Of a stretch of 48,314 nucleotides of DNA, positions 38,901-45,421 are shown one piece after another. The stretch spans positions 129,545 to 177,858 of the forward strand of contig NZ_JMIT01000006.1 of the NCBI RefSeq assembly GCF_000731675.1, read 5' to 3'. Both the position numbers and the translations under genes were made by a program. The notes under the pieces were generated by a model, which worked only from the letters and a program-made list of their open reading frames with translations, did no database searches and had not been told where the DNA came from. Source of the stretch: Pseudomonas capeferrum. Lineage in GTDB: Bacteria > Pseudomonadota > Gammaproteobacteria > Pseudomonadales > Pseudomonadaceae. Position 1 is the stretch's first letter. Each line of letters begins with the position of its first letter.

Positions 38901-40016
38901 ATAGATTTCGACCAAGGCTTCCAGCTGGTTGCTGGTGGTGTCGATCTTCAGGGTGTCGGAGATGAACGGACCGCAATCGATGTCGTTGGTGTACAGGGTC
39001 TCGATACGGACAACCTGCGCCTTGGCGACCTTGATCAGCAGCTCGGTGGTCATCTCGGTGTTGCACTCGGCGAGGATCTCGCCGGTAGCCGGATGCACGA
39101 TAGCCTTGGCAGTGGTGCGGCCCAGGACGTATTCCATAGGAACGTCGAGCTGCTTGACGCCGGCTTTCTCGAGCTGGTTGATGTGGCGCGCAGTGATACG
39201 GCGACCCTGCTCGACAATGACCTTGCCGGTTTCGTCATGGATGTCCATGACCGCGACTTCACCACGCAGACGCTGCGGTACCAGTTCCAGGCTCAGTTTT
39301 TCGCCGGAAACGTGGAACACGTTGGTGGTGTAGAAGGTGTTCAGAACCTCTTCGGTGCTGTAACCCAGCGCGCGCAGCAGTACCGATGCCGGCAGTTTGC
39401 GGCGACGGTCGATACGCACGAACACGCAGTCCTTCGGGTCGAACTCGAAGTCCAGCCAGGAACCACGGTAAGGAATGATGCGAGCGGAGTACAGCAGCTT
39501 GCCGGAGCTGTGCGTCTTGCCACGGTCGTGGTCAAAGAACACACCTGGCGAACGGTGCAGCTGGGAAACGATCACACGCTCGGTACCGTTGATTACGAAG
39601 GTACCGTTCTCAGTCATCAGGGGGATTTCACCCATGTAGACTTCTTGCTCTTTGATGTCCTTGATCGCTTTGTTCGACGATTCCTTGTCGAAGATGATCA
39701 GGCGCACCTTGACCCGCAGTGGGACCGCGAAGGTCACGCCACGCAGGACACATTCCTTCACATCGAAGGCGGGTTCGCCCAGGCGATAGCCTACGTACTC
39801 CAGGGCAGCATTGCCGGAGTAGCTGATGATCGGAAATACCGATTTGAAGGCCGCGTGCAGGCCGACGTCGCGGAACTGATCCTTGGATGCTCCCGCTTGC
39901 AGGAATTCGCGATACGAATCCAGCTGGATGGCCAGGAGGTAAGGCACATCCATGACGTCCGGCAACTTGCTAAAGTCCTTGCGGATACGTTTTTTCTCAG
40001 TGTATGAGTAAGCCAT
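35943..40016 (-). CDS. rpoB: RNA polymerase beta subunit, with changed rifampicin-binding cluster
   Basis: A 1357-residue beta subunit, full length, with the usual N-terminus [15 protein letters not shown] and C-terminal region [19 protein letters not shown] and [20 protein letters not shown]. In the rifampicin pocket the sequence reads [18 protein letters not shown] (511-528). The family normally has FGSSQLSQFMDQNN, so residue 521 is Gly (codon GGC, 38454-38456) instead of Asp and residue 514 is Arg (CGC, 38475-38477) instead of Ser. Asp521 equals E. coli Asp516, a classic resistance position. His531 and the following KRRVSALGP are normal. It lies 220 bases after rplL behind an attenuator-like hairpin. 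Confidence 0.99.
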   Translation of the reverse strand: [1357 protein letters not shown]

Positions 40017-40052
40017 CAGCGTTCCCCAGCTTGGTCACCTGCTTGTTTGGCT

Positions 40053-40151
40053 TCTCCCGGCGGGAGCAGCCAGAAAATCGTGCAAACCCCTTGGTTTGCG
40101 CCACCCACATGGGTGTCTTGCAGCTCGCTATCGGGGCCGATCTGATCGGCC
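40053..40151 (-). promoter_or_regulatory. Run of hairpins in the rpoB leader
   Basis: Four short stems follow one another: CTCCC/GGGAG (40053-40065), GCAAACC/GGTTTGC (40082-40099), ACCCA/TGGGT (about 40102-40113) and the 17-base near-palindrome GGCCGATCTGATCGGCC (40135-40151). They lie between the attenuator and the rpoB start and could be RNase processing or translational control sites. In E. coli this gap carries an RNase III site; equivalence is inference. Confidence 0.45.
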
Positions 40152-40162
40152 ACCAATAACGG

Positions 40163-40191
40163 AAAAAGGCCGGTGGCATAAGCCACCAGCC
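40163..40191 (-). terminator. Attenuator between rplL and rpoB
   Basis: GGCCGGTGGC (40168-40177) pairs with GCCACCAGCC (40182-40191) with one G-U pair; AAAAA at 40163-40167 gives a U-run on the minus strand. It has the form of an intrinsic terminator in the middle of the rplJL-rpoBC operon, matching the known partial terminator at this place in E. coli that lowers rpoBC relative to L7/L12. Confidence 0.75.
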
Positions 40192-40236
40192 ATCAGCCTT
40201 GTGCTCAACGCTCAGGCTGGCATCGCAAAGTCGAAA

Positions 40237-40602
40237 TTACTTCAGCTCGACTTTAGCGCCTGCTTCTTCCAGCTTCTTCTTAGCGTCTTCAGCGGCTTCT
40301 TTCGAAACGCCTTCAGCTACGACCTGAGGAGCGCCGTCGACTTTCTCTTTGGCTTCTTTCAGGCCCAGACCGGTCAGTTCACGAACGGCCTTGATCACGT
40401 TTACTTTCTTCTCACCGGCTTCAAGCAGAACAACGTTGAATTCGGTTTGCTCTTCAACAACGGCAGCAGCAGCAGCTGGGCCAGCAGCGGCAACAGCAGC
40501 GGTAACGCCGAAGGTTTCTTCCATAGCTTTGATCAGCTCAACAACTTCCAGAACGGTTTTCTGGCCGATTGCTTCGATGATTTGCTCGTTAGTCAGGGAC
40601 AT
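40237..40602 (-). CDS. rplL: 50S ribosomal protein L7/L12
   Basis: A 121-residue L7/L12. The N-terminal helices dimerise and bind L10, an Ala-rich hinge (AAAGPAAAAA) follows, and the C-terminal domain (KVNVIKAVRELTGLGLKEAKEKVD) recruits elongation factors. It is present in several copies per ribosome. It is 78 bases after rplJ and is followed by an attenuator before rpoB. Confidence 0.99.
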   Translation of the reverse strand: MSLTNEQIIEAIGQKTVLEVVELIKAMEETFGVTAAVAAAGPAAAAAVVEEQTEFNVVLLEAGEKKVNVIKAVRELTGLGLKEAKEKVDGAPQVVAEGVSKEAAEDAKKKLEEAGAKVELK

Positions 40603-40680
40603 GACTTAAATCCTGTATTGGGGTGACAGCCTTCGCAGCCATCAAATTAAACAAATGATTTTGAAAGAGGTTACGCCGCC

Positions 40681-41181
40681 TTAGGCAGCAGCAGCTTCTT
40701 TCTGGTCGCGAACGGCCGCCAGAGTACGAGCCAGCTTGCTGGTAGCGCCTTGAATCACGCTCATCAGACGTGCGATAGCTTCGTCACGGGTCGGCAAGGT
40801 AGCCAGTACATCGATCTGGTTGGCGGCAATGAACTTGCCGTCAAACGCAGCTGCCTTGATCTCGAACTTGTCCTGACCCTTGGCGAACTCTTTGAACAGA
40901 CGAGCAGCAGCGCCCGGGTGTTCGTTGGAGAAAGCGATCAGGGTCGGGCCAGTGAAGGCGTCGTTGAGGACACTGAATTCAGTATCAGCAACAGCGCGCT
41001 TGAGCAGGGTGTTACGTACGACACGTACGTAAACGCCAGCTTCACGAGCCTCTTTACGGAGTCCGGTCATTGCGCCTACAGTCACACCACGGGCATCAGC
41101 CACGACAGCGGACAGAGCGACTTTGGCAGCCTCGTTGACTTCAGCGACGATGGCCTTCTTGTCTTCGAGTTTAATTGCCAC
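40681..41181 (-). CDS. rplJ: 50S ribosomal protein L10
   Basis: A 166-residue L10. The start is the GTG at 41181 ((V/M)AIKLEDKKAIVAEV) with AGGAG upstream; a longer open frame of 29 codons runs back into the leader and is not family-like. The N-terminal domain binds 23S rRNA with L11, and the C-terminal helix (RLMSVIQGATSKLARTL) carries L7/L12 dimers. In E. coli L10 represses its own mRNA from the leader. Confidence 0.97.
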   Translation of the reverse strand: MAIKLEDKKAIVAEVNEAAKVALSAVVADARGVTVGAMTGLRKEAREAGVYVRVVRNTLLKRAVADTEFSVLNDAFTGPTLIAFSNEHPGAAARLFKEFAKGQDKFEIKAAAFDGKFIAANQIDVLATLPTRDEAIARLMSVIQGATSKLARTLAAVRDQKEAAAA

Positions 41182-41378
41182 GGGTTTACTCCTGGTTTCT
41201 ACCGTTTCATCTGGCCGAAGCCGGATGTCGTTTTGGTGTCTGATTCGATAACGAATCGGGAGCACCATCTGCGTAGGCTGGTGGTTTAAGACTTGCGTCG
41301 CCTACGGTCTTGGATAGCCCCCGCCAGGCAGGGACCCCAATTTTTGCTGGCAGCACGACACGTCGTGCCGCCATGGTC
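41182..41378 (-). promoter_or_regulatory. rplJL leader, probable L10 autoregulation site
   Basis: The 197-base gap between rplA and rplJ holds no gene. It contains GTAGGC/GCCTAC (41273-41278 with 41300-41305), enclosing part of a longer imperfect stem, and the hairpin GATTCG/CGAATC (41242-41257). Position and arm structure fit the ribosomal protein L10 leader of E. coli. I do not see a convincing promoter. Confidence 0.5.
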
Positions 41379-42074
41379 TTACGCGTTCAGCGAACCTTGG
41401 TCGATGACCAGGCCTGGGCCCATGGTGGTGCTCAGGGTAACGCGCTTGACGTAAATACCTTTCGAAGAAGCTGGCTTGATACGCTTCAGATCAGCGATCA
41501 GGGCTTCAACGTTTTCCTTCAGCTTGACGGCTTCGAAGCCGACTTTGCCAACGGAGGTGTGAATGATACCGTTCTTGTCGGTACGGTAGCGAACCTGACC
41601 AGCCTTGGCGTTTTTGACAGCGCCGGCTACGTCTGGAGTCACGGTACCAACTTTCGGGTTAGGCATCAGGCCGCGAGGACCCAGAACCTGACCCAGTTGA
41701 CCTACAACGCGCATAGCATCTGGCGATGCGATAACAACGTCATAGTTCAGGTCGCCGGCTTTCATTTCAGCAGCCAGATCGTCCATACCTACACGGTCAG
41801 CGCCGGCAGCCAGAGCGGCCTCAGCAGCTGGACCCTGGGTGAAGACGGCAACGCGTACGGTCTTGCCAGTGCCGTGTGGCAGCACAGTAGCGCTACGAAC
41901 GACCTGGTCGGATTTACGCGGGTCAACGCCGAGGTTGACAGCAACGTCGAAGGATTCGCTGAACTTCACGGTGGACAGTTCGGCCAGCAGCACGGCTGCT
42001 TCTTCGAAGTTGTAGACTTTGCCAGCTTCGATTTTCGAAGCAATAGCCTTTTGGCGCTTGGTCAGCTTAGCCAT
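41379..42074 (-). CDS. rplA: 50S ribosomal protein L1
   Basis: A 231-residue L1 of the mobile stalk at the E site. It contains FDVAVNLGVDPRKSDQVVRS and the signature region MPNPKVGTVTPDV. In E. coli L1 represses the rplK-rplA mRNA. Its ATG shares a base with the rplK stop, so the two are coupled. Confidence 0.99.
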   Translation of the reverse strand: MAKLTKRQKAIASKIEAGKVYNFEEAAVLLAELSTVKFSESFDVAVNLGVDPRKSDQVVRSATVLPHGTGKTVRVAVFTQGPAAEAALAAGADRVGMDDLAAEMKAGDLNYDVVIASPDAMRVVGQLGQVLGPRGLMPNPKVGTVTPDVAGAVKNAKAGQVRYRTDKNGIIHTSVGKVGFEAVKLKENVEALIADLKRIKPASSKGIYVKRVTLSTTMGPGLVIDQGSLNA

Positions 42075-42505
42075 TACACACCCTCCACGTTCAGGCCCAT
42101 GCTGCGGGCAGAGCCAGCGATGGTGCGCACAGCAGCGTCCAGGTCAGCAGAGGTCAGATCAGCCTGTTTAGTCTTGGCGATCTCTTCGAGCTGAGCACGG
42201 GTCACGGTACCGACTTTGACGGTGTTCGGACGAGCCGAACCACTGGTCAGGCCAGCAGCTTTCTTCAGCAGAACCGAGGCAGGGGTGCTCTTGGTCTCGA
42301 AAGTGAAGCTACGGTCGCTGTAGACAGTGATGATCACAGGAGTCGGCAGGCCGGCTTCTTGACCCTGAGTACGGGCGTTGAAGGCCTTGCAGAATTCCAT
42401 GATGTTCACACCGTGTTGGCCCAGTGCTGGACCAACGGGTGGGCTTGGGTTGGCCTGGCCGGCCTTAACTTGCAGCTTGATGTAAGCCTGAATCTTCTTA
42501 GCCAT
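42074..42505 (-). CDS. rplK: 50S ribosomal protein L11
   Basis: A 143-residue L11. The N-terminal domain, with Pro-rich QANPSPPVGPALGQHGVNIMEF, is the thiostrepton site and is needed for RelA activation; the C-terminal domain binds the GTPase-centre rRNA. It follows nusG by 119 bases, behind a terminator-like hairpin. Confidence 0.99.
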   Translation of the reverse strand: MAKKIQAYIKLQVKAGQANPSPPVGPALGQHGVNIMEFCKAFNARTQGQEAGLPTPVIITVYSDRSFTFETKSTPASVLLKKAAGLTSGSARPNTVKVGTVTRAQLEEIAKTKQADLTSADLDAAVRTIAGSARSMGLNVEGV

Positions 42506-42576
42506 GAGCTACTCCAAAATCGGGTACGAACGCCAGAAGGCTCCCCGGATGACTTGCGTTTTATCCCAGTGACGAC

Positions 42577-42605
42577 AAAACCCCGCAGCACACAGGGCTG
42601 CGGGG
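42577..42605 (-). terminator. Terminator or attenuator between nusG and rplK
   Basis: CCCCGCAGC (42581-42589) and GCTGCGGGG (42597-42605) form a perfect 9-base-pair stem with a 7-base loop, followed on the minus strand by TTTT. It should end a good part of the secE-nusG transcripts. I found no clear promoter between it and rplK, so some read-through is expected. Confidence 0.75.
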
Positions 42606-42624
42606 TATGGGATGCTTCGTCCGC

Positions 42625-43158
42625 CTAGACCTTTTCGACCTGGCTGAACTCGAGCTCTACCGGGGTAGAGCGGCCGAAAATGAGCACCGCCACCTGGAGG
42701 CGACTCTTTTCGTAGTTAACCTCTTCGACACTGCCATTGAAGTCTGCGAACGGACCGTCAATGACTCGAACCACTTCACCTGGCTCGAACAGCGTCTTCG
42801 GCTTCGGCTTGTCGCTACCATCGGCAACGCGACGCAGGATAGCCTCAGCTTCTTTATCAGTGATTGGCGCAGGTTTGTCTGCGGTACCACCGATGAAGCC
42901 CATCACACGAGGGGTATCCTTGACCAAGTGCCAAGTCCCTTCGTTCATCTCCATCTGGACCAGTACATAGCCAGGGAAGAATTTGCGCTCACTCTTGCGC
43001 TTCTGGCCGTTACGCATTTCAACGACTTCTTCGGTCGGAACCAGAATTTCGCCGAAACCGTCTTCCATGCCAGCCAGCTTGACGCGCTCGATCAGCGAGC
43101 GCATCACATGCTTCTCGTAACCCGAGTAAGCATGCACTACGTACCAACGCTTAGCCAC
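42625..43158 (-). CDS. nusG: Transcription termination/antitermination factor NusG
   Basis: A 177-residue NusG: the NGN domain (MAKRWYVVHAYSGYEKHV, FPGYVLVQMEM) binds the polymerase clamp, and the C-terminal KOW domain (EPGEVVRVIDGPFADFNGSVEEV) binds Rho or S10. It couples transcription with translation. It follows secE by 9 bases, the conserved pair. Confidence 0.99.
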   Translation of the reverse strand: MAKRWYVVHAYSGYEKHVMRSLIERVKLAGMEDGFGEILVPTEEVVEMRNGQKRKSERKFFPGYVLVQMEMNEGTWHLVKDTPRVMGFIGGTADKPAPITDKEAEAILRRVADGSDKPKPKTLFEPGEVVRVIDGPFADFNGSVEEVNYEKSRLQVAVLIFGRSTPVELEFSQVEKV

Positions 43159-43167
43159 GGGACACCC

Positions 43168-43536
43168 TTAGCCAACAATCAAGGAGACCGCCCAGCCGAG
43201 CAGGGAATCAAGACCCCACAACAGCAGCGCCATAACCAGAACTACAGCCACGACAATCAGCGTGGTCTGAGTGGTTTCTTGGCGGGTCGGCCACACGACT
43301 TTACGGATCTCGGTACGAGCTTCCTTCGCCAACGCAAAGAACGACTTACCCTTCGCAGTCTGCAGGGCAACAAAGCCAGCAGCCGCAGCCAGGGCGAGCA
43401 ATGCAAGGACGCGATACAGGATTGGGGAGGCGGAGTAATATTGATTACCCACGACGCCAACAACCACCAAAGCAACTACAGCCAGCCACTTGAACAGATC
43501 AAAACGCGATTCTTGGGCTTCAGTTTTGGGAGTCAT
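43168..43536 (-). CDS. secE: Protein translocase subunit SecE
   Basis: A 122-residue SecE of the three-membrane-segment type: about WLAVVALVVVGVVG, VLALLALAAAAGFVAL and LIVVAVVLVMALLLW. The conserved amphipathic helix before the last segment is ARTEIRKVVWPTRQET. It clamps the SecY halves. The start is ATG 43536 (MTPKTEAQE); 11 upstream open codons are ignored. It is between tRNA-Trp (44 bases) and nusG (9 bases). Confidence 0.97.
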   Translation of the reverse strand: MTPKTEAQESRFDLFKWLAVVALVVVGVVGNQYYSASPILYRVLALLALAAAAGFVALQTAKGKSFFALAKEARTEIRKVVWPTRQETTQTTLIVVAVVLVMALLLWGLDSLLGWAVSLIVG

Positions 43537-43580
43537 CGGGGAGGATCCTGTGAGAAGAAAGCCAATCACACCGAGGTGAA

Positions 43581-43656
43581 TGGCAGGTCAGGAGGGAATC
43601 GAACCCCCAACCTACGGTTTTGGAGACCGTCGCTCTGCCAATTGAGCTACTGACCT
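43581..43656 (-). tRNA. tRNA-Trp (anticodon CCA)
   Basis: A 76-base tRNA including an encoded CCA end. The acceptor AGGTCAG pairs with CTGACCT, and the anticodon stem-loop reads CGGTCTCCAAAACCG with anticodon CCA. The T loop GGTTCGATTCC is normal. It lies between tuf and secE as in E. coli and other Pseudomonas. Confidence 0.98.
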
Positions 43657-43678
43657 GTAACGCTGTATCAGGCCGGCC

Positions 43679-43706
43679 ATTATACCGGCCTGATCAAGTA
43701 AATCAA
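43679..43706 (-). promoter_or_regulatory. Promoter of tRNA-Trp-secE-nusG
   Basis: On the minus strand TTGATT (43701-43706) and a perfect TATAAT (43679-43684) are spaced by 16 bases. The -10 lies in the loop of a GC-rich inverted repeat (AGGCCGG/CCGGCCT, 43670-43690). The -35 begins 4 bases after the tuf stop. Confidence 0.6.
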
Positions 43707-43710
43707 CTAC

Positions 43711-44904
43711 TTATTCGATAATTTTTGCTACGACGCCTGCGCCGACGGTACGACCGCCTTCACGGATAGCGAAGCGCAGACCGTCTTCCATTGCGATGGT
43801 CTTGATCAGCGTGACAGTCATCTGAATGTTGTCACCTGGCATTACCATTTCAACGCCTTCCGGCAGTTCGCAGTTACCGGTCACGTCAGTGGTACGGAAG
43901 TAGAACTGAGGACGGTAGCCTTTGAAGAACGGAGTGTGACGGCCGCCTTCTTCCTTCGACAGGACGTAGACTTCTGCGGTGAACTTGGTGTGCGGCTTGA
44001 CCGAACCTGGCTTGACCAGAACCTGGCCACGCTCAACGTCGTCACGCTTGGTACCACGCAGCAGAACGCCGCAGTTCTCGCCAGCACGACCTTCGTCCAG
44101 CAGCTTGCGGAACATCTCAACACCAGTGCAGGTGGTGGTGGTGGTGTCACGCAGACCAACGATTTCCAGCGGATCCTGAACGCGGACGATACCACGCTCG
44201 ATACGACCGGTAACAACGGTACCACGACCCGAGATCGAGAATACGTCTTCGATTGGCATCAGGAACGGCTTGTCGATAGCACGCTCTGGCTCTGGGATGT
44301 AGCTGTCCAGAGTTTCAACCAGCTTCTTGACGGCAGTGGTGCCCATCTCGTTGTCGTCTTTGCCTTCCAGCGCCATACGAGCCGAACCGATGATGATCGG
44401 GGTGTCGTCGCCTGGGAAGTCATAGGTGGACAGCAGGTCGCGAACTTCCATCTCGACCAGTTCCAGCAGCTCAGCGTCGTCTACCAGGTCAGCCTTGTTC
44501 AGGAAGACCACGATGTAGGGAACGCCAACCTGACGGGACAGCAGGATGTGCTCACGGGTTTGCGGCATCGGGCCATCGGCGGCCGAGCAAACCAGGATCG
44601 CGCCATCCATCTGGGCGGCACCGGTGATCATGTTCTTCACGTAGTCAGCGTGACCTGGGCAGTCGTCGTGAGCATAGTGACGAATGTTCGAGTTGTACTC
44701 GACATGAGCGGTGTTGATGGTGATACCGCGCGCTTTTTCTTCTGGAGCCGAGTCGATCTTATCGAACTCAACGACTGCCGAACCGAAAACCTCGGAGCAG
44801 ACGCGAGTCAGAGCTGCAGTCAGAGTGGTTTTACCATGGTCAACGTGGCCGATAGTGCCAACGTTCACGTGTGGTAGGGAACGATCAAACTTTTCCTTAG
44901 CCAT
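43711..44904 (-). CDS. tuf: Elongation factor Tu, second copy, with Asp at residue 80
   Basis: A 397-residue EF-Tu. The start is ATG 44904 (MAKEKFDRSL); a longer open frame of 41 codons runs back through the hairpin and tRNA-Thr and is spurious. All GTPase motifs are present, but residue 80, just before G3 DCPGH, is Asp (codon GAC at 44665-44667) and not the Val (GTC) seen in the other copy; by eye this is the only amino acid difference. The nucleotide differences cluster in the 5' third. It lies in the tRNA-Tyr/Gly/Thr - tuf - tRNA-Trp order of the E. coli tufB operon. Confidence 0.99.
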   Translation of the reverse strand: MAKEKFDRSLPHVNVGTIGHVDHGKTTLTAALTRVCSEVFGSAVVEFDKIDSAPEEKARGITINTAHVEYNSNIRHYAHDDCPGHADYVKNMITGAAQMDGAILVCSAADGPMPQTREHILLSRQVGVPYIVVFLNKADLVDDAELLELVEMEVRDLLSTYDFPGDDTPIIIGSARMALEGKDDNEMGTTAVKKLVETLDSYIPEPERAIDKPFLMPIEDVFSISGRGTVVTGRIERGIVRVQDPLEIVGLRDTTTTTCTGVEMFRKLLDEGRAGENCGVLLRGTKRDDVERGQVLVKPGSVKPHTKFTAEVYVLSKEEGGRHTPFFKGYRPQFYFRTTDVTGNCELPEGVEMVMPGDNIQMTVTLIKTIAMEDGLRFAIREGGRTVGAGVVAKIIE

Positions 44905-44945
44905 CGATACAATCCTCCGCAGAAGAAATAGTCTTACGCTGATAA

Positions 44946-44979
44946 AACAAAGGCAGATATTTTCATATCTGCCTTGTTT
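44946..44979 (-). terminator. Hairpin between tRNA-Thr and tuf, possible attenuator
   Basis: AGGCAGATAT (44951-44960) and ATATCTGCCT (44965-44974) form a 10-base-pair stem with a 4-base loop, flanked by AAACA and TGTTT that may extend it. On the minus strand the stem is followed by TTGTTTT. It could set how much tRNA transcription continues into tuf, or be a processing site that frees the tRNA 3' end. Confidence 0.6.
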
Positions 44980-44982
44980 ATA

Positions 44983-45058
44983 TGGAGCTCTTGAGCGGAC
45001 TTGAACCGCTGACCTCACCCTTACCAAGGGTGTGCTCTACCAACTGAGCTACAAGAGC
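44983..45058 (-). tRNA. tRNA-Thr (anticodon GGT)
   Basis: A 76-base tRNA with encoded CCA. The acceptor GCTCTTG pairs with CAAGAGC. The anticodon arm CACCCTTGGTAAGGGTG has anticodon GGT, reading ACC and ACU. It is the third tRNA of the cluster before tuf. Confidence 0.97.
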
Positions 45059-45087
45059 GAAACACTTTGCGCAAAACCCAGCAAACT

Positions 45088-45161
<74 letters not shown>

Positions 45162-45185
45162 GGAGCTTGCGGCTCTCGCTAAAAC

Positions 45186-45269
45186 TGGTGGAGGGAGAAG
45201 GATTCGAACCTTCGAAGCTCTCGCAACGGATTTACAGTCCGTCCCCTTTGACCGCTCGGGAATCCCTCC
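45186..45269 (-). tRNA. tRNA-Tyr (anticodon GTA)
   Basis: An 84-base class II tRNA with encoded CCA and a long variable arm. The acceptor GGAGGGA pairs with TCCCTCC. The anticodon arm ACGGACTGTAAATCCGT has anticodon GTA. It is the first gene of the tRNA-tuf transcript. Confidence 0.97.
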
Positions 45270-45282
45270 AGATGTGGCCGGC

Positions 45283-45340
45283 ATTCTATTTGGCTGCCGC
45301 CCTAGTGTCAAGCTATTTTTCAAATTTTTTCAATCAAATC
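45283..45340 (-). promoter_or_regulatory. Strong promoter with UP element for the tRNA-Tyr/Gly/Thr-tuf operon
   Basis: On the minus strand TTGACA (45306-45311) and TAGAAT (45283-45288) are spaced by 17 bases. Directly upstream, 45312-45340 is almost pure A/T with A-tracts (GAAAAAATTTGAAAAATAGC on the minus strand), the form of an alpha-subunit UP element. A GC-rich stretch (GCCGGCC) after the -10 is typical of stringently controlled stable-RNA promoters. Confidence 0.82.
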
Positions 45341-45421
45341 TGAAACTTAGCTGCGTTGACACCGCTTCCAGTTCCGCCACCTGAGTGGTGTTCCCTGTGA
45401 AGCGGGCGCCATTCTATCAAG

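Noticed and set aside
35940..40007. A 1355-codon open frame on the plus strand across rpoB
   Set aside because: Same explanation: an antisense shadow of the strongly biased rpoB codons. The length is striking but the product looks like nothing known to me.
41182..41268. N-terminal extension of rplJ by 29 codons
   Set aside because: The extension lies in the L10 leader and is not part of the family; GTG 41181 has a good ribosome binding site.
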